A model generated the notes under the pieces. The model ran no database searches. It saw only the letters and a program-made list of their open reading frames with translations, and was not told the DNA's origin. Below are positions 39,093 to 54,965 of a stretch of DNA of 64,000 nt, piece after piece (position 1 is the stretch's first letter; each line of letters opens with the position of its first letter). The position numbers and the translations under genes were made by a program. The stretch is from Phycicoccus duodecadis (GTDB lineage: Bacteria > Actinomycetota > Actinomycetes > Actinomycetales > Dermatophilaceae): contig NZ_PJNE01000001.1 of assembly GCF_002846495.1 (NCBI RefSeq), forward strand, positions 3,348,001 to 3,412,000, given 5' to 3'.

Positions 39093-39096
<4 letters not shown>
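37900..39096 (+). CDS. argD: acetylornithine aminotransferase
   Basis: PLP enzyme making N-acetylornithine. 398 residues. Landmarks: [15 protein letters not shown], the [13 protein letters not shown] segment, [13 protein letters not shown] with the pyridine-nitrogen Asp, and the Schiff-base Lys in [18 protein letters not shown] overlaps on both sides. It may also act as succinyldiaminopimelate aminotransferase, as in other bacteria. Confidence 0.95.
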
Positions 39097-42596
<3,500 letters not shown>

Positions 42597-42827
42597 GCCG
42601 CTGCATCAGGTCGCGCAGCCCCGCGCCGTGCTCGGCCGTCGCGACCCGCGTCACCAGCGACGCGCGGACCACCACGTCCACCGTCGCGGTGCAGGAGGGC
42701 GGCGGCGTCGTGGCAGCGGGGCACCGTCGTCCCATCCGGTGGTGCCGGCGCCGTGCCGGGGGTGCTGCATGGCAGGCTGGAGGCGCCGGTGGCCGCCGGT
42801 GTGCACCCAGCGGGAAGGACCAGCACC

Positions 42828-44102
42828 GTGACCGACATCCTCGACGAGCTGCAGTGGCGGGGACTGGTGGCGCAGACCACCGACGAGTCCGCGCTGCGTG
42901 AGGCACTCGCGGGGGGCCCGATCACGGCGTACTGCGGCTTCGACCCCACCGCGCCGTCCCTGCACTTCGGCAACCTGGTGCAGCTGGTGGTGCTGCGGCA
43001 CCTGCAACGGGCCGGGCACCGGGTCATCTGCCTGGTCGGCGGCTCGACGGGCCTGATCGGCGACCCCCGGCCGTCGGCGGAGCGGGTCCTCAAGACCAAG
43101 GAGCAGACGGCCGCGTGGGTGGCGAACATCCAACGGCAGGTGCGGCCCTTCCTCGACGACGGCGGGGCCAACCCCGCGGTCTTCGTCGACAACCTCGACT
43201 GGACCGCCGGACTGAGTGCGCTCGACTTCCTGCGCGACGTGGGGAAGCACTTCCGGGTCAACCAGATGGTCAAGAAGGACGCCATCGCAGCCCGGCTGAA
43301 CAGCGACGAGGGGATCTCGTACACCGAGTTCAGCTACCAGCTCCTGCAGGGGCTCGACTACCTCGAGCTGTACCGGCAGTACGGGTGCACGCTGCAGACC
43401 GGGGGCAACGACCAGTGGGGCAACCTCACCGCGGGGTCCGACCTCATCCACCGGGTCGAGGGCCGGTCGGTGCACCTGTTGACCACGCCCCTGCTCACCG
43501 ACTCCTCGGGCGAGAAGTTCGGCAAGAGCGCGGGCAACGCGATCTGGCTCGACCCCGTGATGACCAGCCCCTACGCCTTCTACCAGTACTGGCTCAACGT
43601 CGAGGACGCCTCGGTGGGCACGCTGCTGCGGGTGTTCACCGACCGCGGCCGCGACGAGGTGGCCGCGCTGGAGCGGCAGGTCACCGAGGAGCCGTGGAAG
43701 CGCGCGGCCCAGCGGACCCTGGCCGCCGACGTCACCACCTTGGTGCACGGGGCCGAGGCCACGGCGGCGGTCCAGGCGGCCAGCGAGGCGCTGTTCGGCA
43801 AGGGCGAGCTCGCCGGCCTCGATGCCGCCACGCTGCGCGACGCCACGGCCGAGCTGCCCGGGGGACCGGTGGCCGTGGGGATGTCCCTGGTCGACGCCCT
43901 GGTGGCCGTGGGGCTCGTCGACTCCCGCAACGCGGCCCGTCGAACCATCGGCGAGGGCGGAGCATCGGTCAACGGCCGCAAGGTGACCGACCCGGAGATG
44001 GTCCTGACGACCGAGCACGTGCTCCCGGGCGACGTGGTGGTGCTTCGGAGGGGGCGCAAGAACCTCGCGGCGGGCCGTCTGACGGGTCCCGACGCCACCT
44101 GA
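42828..44102 (+). CDS. tyrS: tyrosyl-tRNA synthetase
   Basis: Charges tRNA-Tyr. 424 residues, class Ic. The HIGH-type motif is HFGN in CGFDPTAPSLHFGNLV, the KMSKS motif is KFGKS in SSGEKFGKSAGNAIW, and the C-terminal S4 RNA-binding domain is about 355-415 (SRNAARRTIGEGGASVNGRKV). GTG start 9 bases after GGGAAGGA. No T-box-like leader was recognised. Confidence 0.95.
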   Translation: MTDILDELQWRGLVAQTTDESALREALAGGPITAYCGFDPTAPSLHFGNLVQLVVLRHLQRAGHRVICLVGGSTGLIGDPRPSAERVLKTKEQTAAWVANIQRQVRPFLDDGGANPAVFVDNLDWTAGLSALDFLRDVGKHFRVNQMVKKDAIAARLNSDEGISYTEFSYQLLQGLDYLELYRQYGCTLQTGGNDQWGNLTAGSDLIHRVEGRSVHLLTTPLLTDSSGEKFGKSAGNAIWLDPVMTSPYAFYQYWLNVEDASVGTLLRVFTDRGRDEVAALERQVTEEPWKRAAQRTLAADVTTLVHGAEATAAVQAASEALFGKGELAGLDAATLRDATAELPGGPVAVGMSLVDALVAVGLVDSRNAARRTIGEGGASVNGRKVTDPEMVLTTEHVLPGDVVVLRRGRKNLAAGRLTGPDAT

Positions 44103-44122
44103 GCAGGTTCCTCAGCGACTCT

Positions 44123-44164
44123 CCGCCGCTGTCGCACAGCCGAATTGGGGCTGTGCGGCGGCGG
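44123..44164 (+). terminator. hairpin after tyrS
   Basis: CGCACAGCC (44133-44141) pairs with GGCTGTGCG (44149-44157); flanking CCGCCGC and GCGGCGG extend the stem. Strong GC stem with a 7-base loop, but no T-tract, a common form in high-GC actinobacteria. It separates tyrS from the rrn promoters. Confidence 0.55.
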
Positions 44165-44190
44165 CGGACCCGTCTCCGGGGCAGGGCGAT

Positions 44191-44220
44191 TTGTGTTCGC
44201 CGCGAATCGTCCTCTAATGT
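44191..44220 (+). promoter_or_regulatory. rrn promoter, upstream
   Basis: TTGTGT (44191-44196), 18-base spacer, TAATGT (44215-44220). The first of at least two candidates in the 673-base region before 16S. Confidence 0.5.
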
Positions 44221-44449
44221 TCTCGACGTCAGCCCGAGAGGGAGGAACGGACACCAAGCGGCAGGGCCGAACAGCCCCGCACCAAGTAGGCCGGTCCCAC
44301 GAGCTGACTCCCACTCCGAAGGGTTCGCCCGGACGCACAGCGGCCGGAAAGCCTGGTGGAGGAAGCGCCCCGGAAGGGATGCTAGAGTGGGAACCACCGC
44401 AGAGATCCAAGCGCGATCAACCCGGCCGCTCATCGAGCGGGTCACGGAT

Positions 44450-44479
44450 TTGACGCCCAAGCATGGACGCGGGTACGTT
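44450..44479 (+). promoter_or_regulatory. rrn promoter, proximal
   Basis: TTGACG (44450-44455), 18-base spacer, TACGTT (44474-44479). A TAGAGT at 44383 may be a third -10 without a clear -35. TTGACG with a T-rich -10 is like mycobacterial rrn promoters. Confidence 0.6.
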
Positions 44480-44565
44480 TGACCGGTTGCTTCCAGCGAC
44501 TGGGAGAACACACGGAGTAGCCCCGACGACGAGCTCACTGAGCCAATCGTGGGTGCGCGTCCGAA

Positions 44566-44588
44566 CCTTGAGAACTCAACAGCGTGTC
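44566..44588 (+). promoter_or_regulatory. rrn antitermination-type leader element
   Basis: TTGAGAACTCAACAGCGTG in the leader; a near copy (TTGAGAACTACACAGTGGA) recurs in the 16S-23S spacer at 46598-46616. Such repeated elements before each large rRNA are typical of actinobacterial rrn operons and are thought to serve antitermination or processing. Confidence 0.5.
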
Positions 44589-44683
44589 AAAAATCGATGC
44601 CAATTACCTCGTCGCATCGTCCCGGAGGAGCCGGCCACAGGCCGGTGAGACGGATCGATGCACGAAAATCCTTTGGTTGGACA

Positions 44684-44712
44684 ACGAACAACAGCGAAAG
44701 CTGGTTGTTCGT
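44684..44712 (+). other. leader hairpin before 16S rRNA
   Basis: ACGAACAAC (44684-44692) pairs with GTTGTTCGT (44704-44712) across an AGC-GAAA-GCT tip. It lies about 64 bases before the mature 16S 5' end and may be part of the processing stem region. Confidence 0.5.
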
Positions 44713-44775
44713 GCTCAGCCAGTGAAACAACCCTCCACAGGGTAACGATTTCTCGGTTCTGCCGAGAGTCAAACA

Positions 44776-49755
<4,980 letters not shown>

Positions 49756-49829
49756 CACACTCAAGACTTTTGTTCGCGTCCACTGTGCAGTTCCCGAGAT
49801 ACGGTCGGGAAGACTGACATCTCCATAGA

Positions 49830-49947
49830 GTTTCGGCTGTCATAGCGAAGGGGAAACGCCCGGCTCCATTCCGAACCCGGAAGCTAAGCCCTTCAGCGCC
49901 GATGGTACTGCACTGGTGACGGTGTGGGAGAGTAGGACGCAGCCGGA
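49830..49947 (+). rRNA. rrf: 5S ribosomal RNA
   Basis: About 118 nt. TTTCGGCTG at the 5' end pairs with CAGCCGGA at the 3' end; the core CCATTCCGAACCCGGAAG and GATGGTACTGC blocks are standard. The 23S-5S spacer is about 74 bases. Confidence 0.96.
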
Positions 49948-49959
49948 CATACTTTCCAG

Positions 49960-49991
49960 AAAGGGCCCGTCGTTCGCGACGGGCCCTTTCT
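49960..49991 (+). terminator. rrn operon terminator
   Basis: Perfect 13-base stem AAAGGGCCCGTCG / CGACGGGCCCTTT with a TTCG tetraloop, followed by CTC. Twelve bases after 5S. Confidence 0.9.
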
Positions 49992-50050
49992 CATGTCCAT
50001 TTCCGGCAAGAGGCCGGCTACGGCGGTGACGCTTTCGGCCCTGGCCTTCG

Positions 50051-50056
50051 TAGACT
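50051..50056 (+). promoter_or_regulatory. -10 box of the TPR-to-recN gene run
   Basis: TAGACT, 46 bases before the GTG of the TPR gene. Drives the HAD and TPR genes; a second start may lie at TAGCGT near 52070. Confidence 0.45.
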
Positions 50057-50102
50057 GACACCCGCGGCACGGGCCGCCCAGCAGGACGAGGAAGGACCAT
50101 CC

Positions 50103-51134
50103 GTGGCAGACGACCAGCAGCGCCCGCGAGGCGCAGGATCCGGGCGGCCCGACGGGCAGCGGGGTGGCGGCGGTGGGCCGCGCCGCCAGGACGGGCCCCC
50201 GGCGAACCGTCGAGGCGGTCCATCCTCGGATGCCGGCCGTGGTGCTGACCCGCGGCGTCGTGACGGGGGCCGACCGCCCGGCGCCCGTGACGACCGCGGA
50301 CCGCGACGTGACGGCCCGAGCGCGGCCGGCGACCAGCAGCGCGGCTCGTCCCGCCTCACGCCCAAGGGCCCGCGGCTTCCCGAGCCGCGTATCCCTGACG
50401 AGGTGACCGGCAAGGAGCTCGACCGTTCGGTGCACGTCCAGCTGCGCACCCTCTCGAAGGAGAACGCCGAGGGGGTCGCCAAACATCTGGTGATGGCGGC
50501 GGTGCAGCTCGAGGCGGACGACATCGAGGCCGCCCTCGCGCACGCCGAGACCGCCGTGCGCCGCGCCGGCCGCGTTCCCGCGGCGCGCGAGGCCCTGGGG
50601 ATGGTGGCGTACCGCATGGGTGACTTCGCGCGTGCGCTGAACGAGTTCCGTACTGTGCGGCGGCTGAGTGGCTCCTCGCACCTGCTGCCCCTGATGGTCG
50701 ACTGCGAGCGGGGGCTGGGTCGGCACTCGCGGGCCCTCGAGCTCGCCGCCACCCCGGAGGCGCGGACGCTCGCGGACGACGAGCGGCTCGAGCTCGCGAT
50801 CGTCGTGTCCGGTGTCCGCCGCGACCTCGGCCAGCTCGACGCCGCGTTGCTCGCCCTCCAGGTCCCTGCTCTCAAGCGCGGGTCCAAGGCCGGCGTGCAC
50901 CGTCTGCACTACGCCTATGCCGACACCCTGGTGGCACTGGGCCGCGTCGACGAGGCGCGGGAGTGGTTCCAGAAGGCGGTCGAGGGCGACATCGAGAACG
51001 AGACCGACGCGGTCGAGCGCCTCGACGAGCTCGACGGCATCGACCTCACCGACCTCGGGCCGGACGAGGACGACGTGGTGCCGTCGCCGGAGCCGCCGTC
51101 GGCCGAGGGCGACGGCCGACCCACGCCGGCGTGA
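50103..51134 (+). CDS. TPR-repeat protein with basic disordered N-terminus
   Basis: 343 residues. The first ~90 residues are Arg/Gly/Pro/Asp-rich and probably disordered. From ~120 three or four tetratricopeptide-like helix pairs follow (AALAHAETAVRRAGRVPAAREAL, DFARALNEFRTVRRL, HYAYADTLVALGRVDEAREWFQKAVEG). The tail is acidic. TPRs bind proteins; the partner is unknown. It corresponds by position to Rv1691 of M. tuberculosis. GTG start with AGGAAGGA upstream. Overlaps the HAD gene by 4 bases. Confidence 0.82.
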   Translation: MADDQQRPRGAGSGRPDGQRGGGGGPRRQDGPPANRRGGPSSDAGRGADPRRRDGGRPPGARDDRGPRRDGPSAAGDQQRGSSRLTPKGPRLPEPRIPDEVTGKELDRSVHVQLRTLSKENAEGVAKHLVMAAVQLEADDIEAALAHAETAVRRAGRVPAAREALGMVAYRMGDFARALNEFRTVRRLSGSSHLLPLMVDCERGLGRHSRALELAATPEARTLADDERLELAIVVSGVRRDLGQLDAALLALQVPALKRGSKAGVHRLHYAYADTLVALGRVDEAREWFQKAVEGDIENETDAVERLDELDGIDLTDLGPDEDDVVPSPEPPSAEGDGRPTPA

Positions 51135-52072
51135 CCAGCCTCGCCGCGCGGTACGCCGCGCTGGTGTGCGACCTCGACGGCGTGGTGTACCGCGGCCCGG
51201 CGGCGGTCCCGCATGCCGTCGACGCGCTCGGTGCACTGACCGTGCCGGTGGTCTACGCCACCAACAACGCCTCGCGGCCGCCGGCGGACGTGGCTGCCCA
51301 CCTCCAAGAGCTCGGGCTCGGGTGCACCCCCGAGCAGGTGGTCACCAGCAGCGACGCCGCGGCGTGGCTCCTGGTCCGCGACGCCGAGGCGGGCTCGAGG
51401 GTGCTCGCTGTCGGAGGCCCGGGTGTGGTCGTCGCGCTCGAGGCGGCGGGCTTCGTCGGCGTCGCCCCGCGTGACCATGACGGCTTCGGCTACGCGGCGG
51501 TCGTCCAGGGGTACGGCGCCGGGGTGACGGCGACGGACCTGGCCGAGGCCGCGTACGCCGTCGAGGACGGAGCGCGGTGGGTGGCCACCAACACCGACGC
51601 CACCCTGCCGACCGACCGTGGGGTGGCGCCGGGTAACGGCATGCTGGTGGCGGCGGTCGCCCGGGCCGTGGGGCGTAACCCCGACGCGGTGGCGGGCAAG
51701 CCGCATCCGCCGCTCTACCTGCTGGCTGCCGAGCGGCTCGACGTCGCGGCCGATCGTCTGCTGGCGGTGGGTGACCGCCTCGACACCGACATCGAGGGCG
51801 CGGTCGGCGCCGGCGCCGACTCGCTGCTGGTGCTGACGGGAGTCGACGACCTGGACGCCGTCCTCGACGCGCCCGCGGAGCGCCGACCGACCTTCGTCGC
51901 CCCCGATCTGCGCTGGCTGCACCGCGATCCCGAGGACGGCTCACCCTCGCTGGCGGACCTCGCAGCGGCCGTCGCGGCGGTGCACCGTGCTGCCGACGAC
52001 GGGGCGGGGGAGCGGGCGGCGGCGCTGCGCGAGACCGCGCGCCGGATGTTGGCGGACCTGCACGCCGAGTAG
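51131..52072 (+). CDS. HAD-superfamily phosphatase, class IIA
   Basis: 313 residues. Motif I is CDLDGVVYRG with the nucleophile Asp; motif II YATNNAS; motif III Lys in AGKPHPPLY; motif IV GDRLDTDIEGA. The cap between motifs II and III is of the IIA type (NagD/PGP-like). Substrate unknown; class IIA enzymes act on sugar phosphates, nucleotides or glycerol phosphates. Position matches Rv1692, described as a glycerol-3-phosphate phosphatase. Confidence 0.88.
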   Translation: MTSLAARYAALVCDLDGVVYRGPAAVPHAVDALGALTVPVVYATNNASRPPADVAAHLQELGLGCTPEQVVTSSDAAAWLLVRDAEAGSRVLAVGGPGVVVALEAAGFVGVAPRDHDGFGYAAVVQGYGAGVTATDLAEAAYAVEDGARWVATNTDATLPTDRGVAPGNGMLVAAVARAVGRNPDAVAGKPHPPLYLLAAERLDVAADRLLAVGDRLDTDIEGAVGAGADSLLVLTGVDDLDAVLDAPAERRPTFVAPDLRWLHRDPEDGSPSLADLAAAVAAVHRAADDGAGERAAALRETARRMLADLHAE

Positions 52073-52113
52073 CGTGACACCCCTGCAGGTCGCCCCGGCT
52101 CCAGGAGGAACCC

Positions 52114-53004
52114 ATGGTCACACGATCCATCCGCGCGTACGTCGAGCTCGCCGTCGGTCTCGGGGAGGTCACCCGGGCCCGTGCCGTCGAAGCAGCCCAG
52201 GAGCTCGTGGCGATCGCCGGGTCCGAAGCGTCACCGAAGAAGATGGCCAAGCAGGTGGGCCGTCTGGCCGATGACCTGCTGCGGGCCGCGGAGGAGAACC
52301 GCAACCAGGTGGTCGCCCTCGTACAGCGTGAGGTCGAAGCCGCCGTCGAACGGCTGGACGCCGGTGCCGTCGTCGCCGACATGCAGGCACTGGCCGCGAC
52401 CGTGACCGGCCTGGCCACCCAGGTCGACGAGCTGGCGCGCGCGGTAGGGACGCGAGCCGGCCTGGTGCACAGCGGGTCCGGCGCCCCGGCCGCCGCGTCG
52501 CCCCCGGTGCGGACCGCCGCCCCGGCGTCACCGCGTCCCACCCGGGCTGCGGTGAAGAAGGCCGCCCAGAAGCGTGCGTCGGCCGCCGGTACCGCGACGA
52601 AGGCCGCCGCGACGACGGCGGGGGCAGCGTCGAAGGCCGCACCTGCGACGAAGGCTTCGGCGGCCAAGGCCACCGCGCGGAAGGCTTCGACGACGAAGGC
52701 CACCGCGAAGAAGACCTCGGCGACCAAGGCCACCGCGCGGAAGGCCTCGACCGGGACGACGTCGCCCGCGAAGAGGACCTCGGCGACCAAGGCCACCGCG
52801 AAGAAGACCTCGGCGACCAAGGCCACCGCGACGAAGACCTCGGCGACCAAGGCCACCGCGCGGAAGGCCTCGACCGGGACGACCTCTCCCGCGAAGAAGG
52901 CCCCCGCGAAGAAGGTCCCCGCGAAGAAGGCCTCGGCGACGCCGACCACCGCGACCTCGAACGACACCGCGACGACCGCCCCGACGACGGGGTCGTCGGC
53001 GTGA
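52114..53004 (+). CDS. coiled-coil protein with Ala/Lys/Thr-rich repeat tail
   Basis: 296 residues. Residues 1-112 are a helical, heptad-like domain ([29 protein letters not shown] and [19 protein letters not shown] style) reminiscent of phasins or small scaffold proteins. Residues ~145-275 form a low-complexity tail of ~10-residue units such as [10 protein letters not shown], with no aromatic or acidic residues, like histone H1-type DNA-binding tails. The tail would be positively charged and may bind DNA, RNA or polyphosphate. ATG with AGGAGGAA upstream. Similar AK-rich proteins are common in actinobacteria but poorly defined. Confidence 0.75.
   Translation: MVTRSIRAYVELAVGLGEVTRARAVEAAQELVAIAGSEASPKKMAKQVGRLADDLLRAAEENRNQVVALVQREVEAAVERLDAGAVVADMQALAATVTGLATQVDELARAVGTRAGLVHSGSGAPAAASPPVRTAAPASPRPTRAAVKKAAQKRASAAGTATKAAATTAGAASKAAPATKASAAKATARKASTTKATAKKTSATKATARKASTGTTSPAKRTSATKATAKKTSATKATATKTSATKATARKASTGTTSPAKKAPAKKVPAKKASATPTTATSNDTATTAPTTGSSA
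52640..52935 (+). repeat. tandem 30-bp imperfect repeats in the AK-rich tail
   Basis: Units of 30 bases encoding the ten-residue pattern (T/A)SATKATA(K/R)K recur about six times, with a longer block [10 protein letters not shown] duplicated near 52741 and 52867. The DNA repeats are nearly exact, suggesting recent unit duplication. Confidence 0.8.
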
Positions 53005-53210
53005 CCGAGACCCCCGACCACGAGACGCTCGCGGACGACGAGGCACCGGCCGAGGAGGCCGTCGAGGCACCCGAGACCGGCGACATCCTGGTGGACGCGG
53101 CCCTGCGTGACCTGGCCGCCGTCCCGACCGACGACCTCGACGGCCAGCTGGCCGCGGGGGAGCACGTGCAGCAGACGCTCCGCTCGCGTCTCGGCGACCT
53201 CGGCGGCTGA
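53001..53210 (+). CDS. small acidic protein upstream of tlyA
   Basis: 69 residues, acidic in the first half (Glu/Asp-rich) and helical in the second ([37 protein letters not shown]). GTG start overlapping the AK-rich gene. Short unnamed genes at this spot exist in mycobacteria (Rv1693). Function unknown. Its stop is one base before the proposed AUC start of tlyA. Confidence 0.7.
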   Translation: MTETPDHETLADDEAPAEEAVEAPETGDILVDAALRDLAAVPTDDLDGQLAAGEHVQQTLRSRLGDLGG

Positions 53211-53211
53211 C

Positions 53212-54027
53212 ATCGCCCGGCTCGACGCCGAGCTCGTGCGCCGGGGTCTGGCCCGCTCGCGGGGGGAGGCGCAGACGTTGGTGGCCGACGGGCTGGTCCG
53301 GGTCGACGGTGTACCCGCGCGCAAGCCGGCCCAGCCCGTCGACGCGGCGAGCGCCCTGTCGGTGCAGCACGACGGCCCCCGATGGGTGGGCCGGGGGGCC
53401 CACAAGCTGCTCGCGGCCCTGGAGGGCTGGGGGCAATCCGGCCTCGTCGTGGCGGGGCGTCGCTGCATCGACGTCGGCGCGTCCACGGGGGGCTTCACCC
53501 AGGTCCTGCTGCACCACGGGGCCGCCCACGTCGTCGCGCTCGACGTCGGGCACGATCAGCTGGTCCGTGAGCTGGCCGACGACCCACGCGTCGACGACCG
53601 CCCGGGCACCTCGGTGCGCGACCTCGGCCCCGCGGCCGTCGGAGGACCCTTCGACGTCGTCGTCACCGACCTGTCGTTCATCTCGCTGACCCTGGTGGCC
53701 ACCGAGCTCGCCGCTCTGCTGCGCCCCGACGGTGACCTCGTGGCGCTGGTCAAGCCGCAGTTCGAGGTCGGCCGCGACCGGCTGGGGCGCGGCGGGGTCG
53801 TCGGGGACCCCGGGAACCGGCGCGACGCCCTGCTGGCGGTCACGTCGGCCTTCGCGCGGACAGGGCTGCACGTGCGGGCCGTGGCGCCCAGCCCGCTCCT
53901 GGGGACGACGGGCAACGTCGAGTACCTCCTGTGGGTACGGTCGGACCCGTCGGACACAATGACCGAGGACGAGGTCCGCGACGCCGTGCATGCGGCCACC
54001 CCCCGACACCGAGGAGCCCGACGATGA
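53212..54027 (+). CDS. tlyA: TlyA-type rRNA 2'-O-methyltransferase (probable AUC start)
   Basis: 271 residues; M. tuberculosis TlyA has 268. An S4 RNA-binding domain (about 1-60) precedes an FtsJ-like methyltransferase with the SAM loop DVGASTGGFTQVL and catalytic KDKE-type residues in DLSFISL and LVKPQFE. TlyA methylates 16S C1409 and 23S C1920, sensitising ribosomes to capreomycin. No ATG, GTG or TTG lies at the expected point: the conserved opening (M)ARLDAELVRRGLARS reads ATC-GCC-CGG-CTC-GAC, so ATC at 53212 is the likely start, two bases after the upstream stop. The next GTG (53235) would cut the S4 domain. Confidence 0.85.
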   Translation: MARLDAELVRRGLARSRGEAQTLVADGLVRVDGVPARKPAQPVDAASALSVQHDGPRWVGRGAHKLLAALEGWGQSGLVVAGRRCIDVGASTGGFTQVLLHHGAAHVVALDVGHDQLVRELADDPRVDDRPGTSVRDLGPAAVGGPFDVVVTDLSFISLTLVATELAALLRPDGDLVALVKPQFEVGRDRLGRGGVVGDPGNRRDALLAVTSAFARTGLHVRAVAPSPLLGTTGNVEYLLWVRSDPSDTMTEDEVRDAVHAATPRHRGARR

Positions 54028-54965
54028 CGCCAGCGCCGCGCCGCGTCCTGCTCGTCACCCACGCCAGCCGTCGCGACGCCCAGGAGCTCTCCGCGGCCGT
54101 CGCCACCCGGCTGCTGGCCTCCGGCATCGGGGTCTGCGCCCCGTCGGCCGACCTCGCGGGCGAGACCCCACTGGCCGCCGTCGACGGCGTCGGCTGCGTC
54201 GACGAGACCAGGACCGACCTCGACTGCGAGCTGGTCTGCGTGCTCGGCGGCGACGGCACCATCCTGCGCGGTGCCGAGATCTCCCGCGGCTCCGGGGCAC
54301 CCCTTCTCGGGGTCAACCTCGGGCACGTCGGCTTCCTGGCCGAGGCCGAGCGCGAGGACCTCGACGCCACTGTGGAGCGCATCTGCGCCCGCGACTACAC
54401 CGTCGAGGAGCGGATGACCCTCGACGTGGTGGCCCGGGTCGACGGCCACGAGGTGTTCTCGTCCTGGGCCCTCAACGAGGCCACCGTCGAGAAGGCGTCC
54501 CGCGAGCGGATGCTCGAGCTCACCGTCGAGATCGACGGTCGGCCGCTGTCCACCTGGGGCTGCGACGGCATCGTCATGGCCACACCCACCGGTTCCACCG
54601 CGTACGCCTTCTCGGCCGGCGGCCCGGTGGTCTGGCCCGACGTCGAGGCCCTGCTGCTGGTCCCCATCAGCGCCCACGCGCTGTTCTCGCGCCCGGTCGT
54701 CGTCGGCCCGCAGTCCCACCTCGCGGTGCAGCTGCTGCCGCAGGCCGAGGCCGGCGCGGTGCTCTGGTGCGACGGGCGGCGCGCGGTCGGGCTGTCGCCC
54801 GGAGCGCAGGTCGAGGTCACCCGCTCCGCGCTGCCGGTGCGCCTGGCCCGCCTGTCGCAGGGTGTCTTCACCGACCGCCTGGTCGAGAAGTTCGACCTCC
54901 CCGTCCACGGCTGGCGGGGCGCGGCCCGCCGCCAGCGCGACGACGGGGAGGACGTGGCGCGGTGA
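54024..54965 (+). CDS. nadK: NAD kinase
   Basis: Makes NADP+ from NAD+ with ATP or polyphosphate. 313 residues. The GGDGT motif (LGGDGTILRGAE) binds the phosphate donor; NLGHVGFLAE and the second-domain ATPTGSTAYAFSAGGPV with TPTGST are conserved. ATGA overlap with tlyA, GTGA overlap with recN. Confidence 0.95.
   Translation: MTPAPRRVLLVTHASRRDAQELSAAVATRLLASGIGVCAPSADLAGETPLAAVDGVGCVDETRTDLDCELVCVLGGDGTILRGAEISRGSGAPLLGVNLGHVGFLAEAEREDLDATVERICARDYTVEERMTLDVVARVDGHEVFSSWALNEATVEKASRERMLELTVEIDGRPLSTWGCDGIVMATPTGSTAYAFSAGGPVVWPDVEALLLVPISAHALFSRPVVVGPQSHLAVQLLPQAEAGAVLWCDGRRAVGLSPGAQVEVTRSALPVRLARLSQGVFTDRLVEKFDLPVHGWRGAARRQRDDGEDVAR

Noticed and set aside
52640..52935. CRISPR-like repeat array
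   Set aside because: Repeats are in frame, contiguous without spacers and encode the AK-rich tail.
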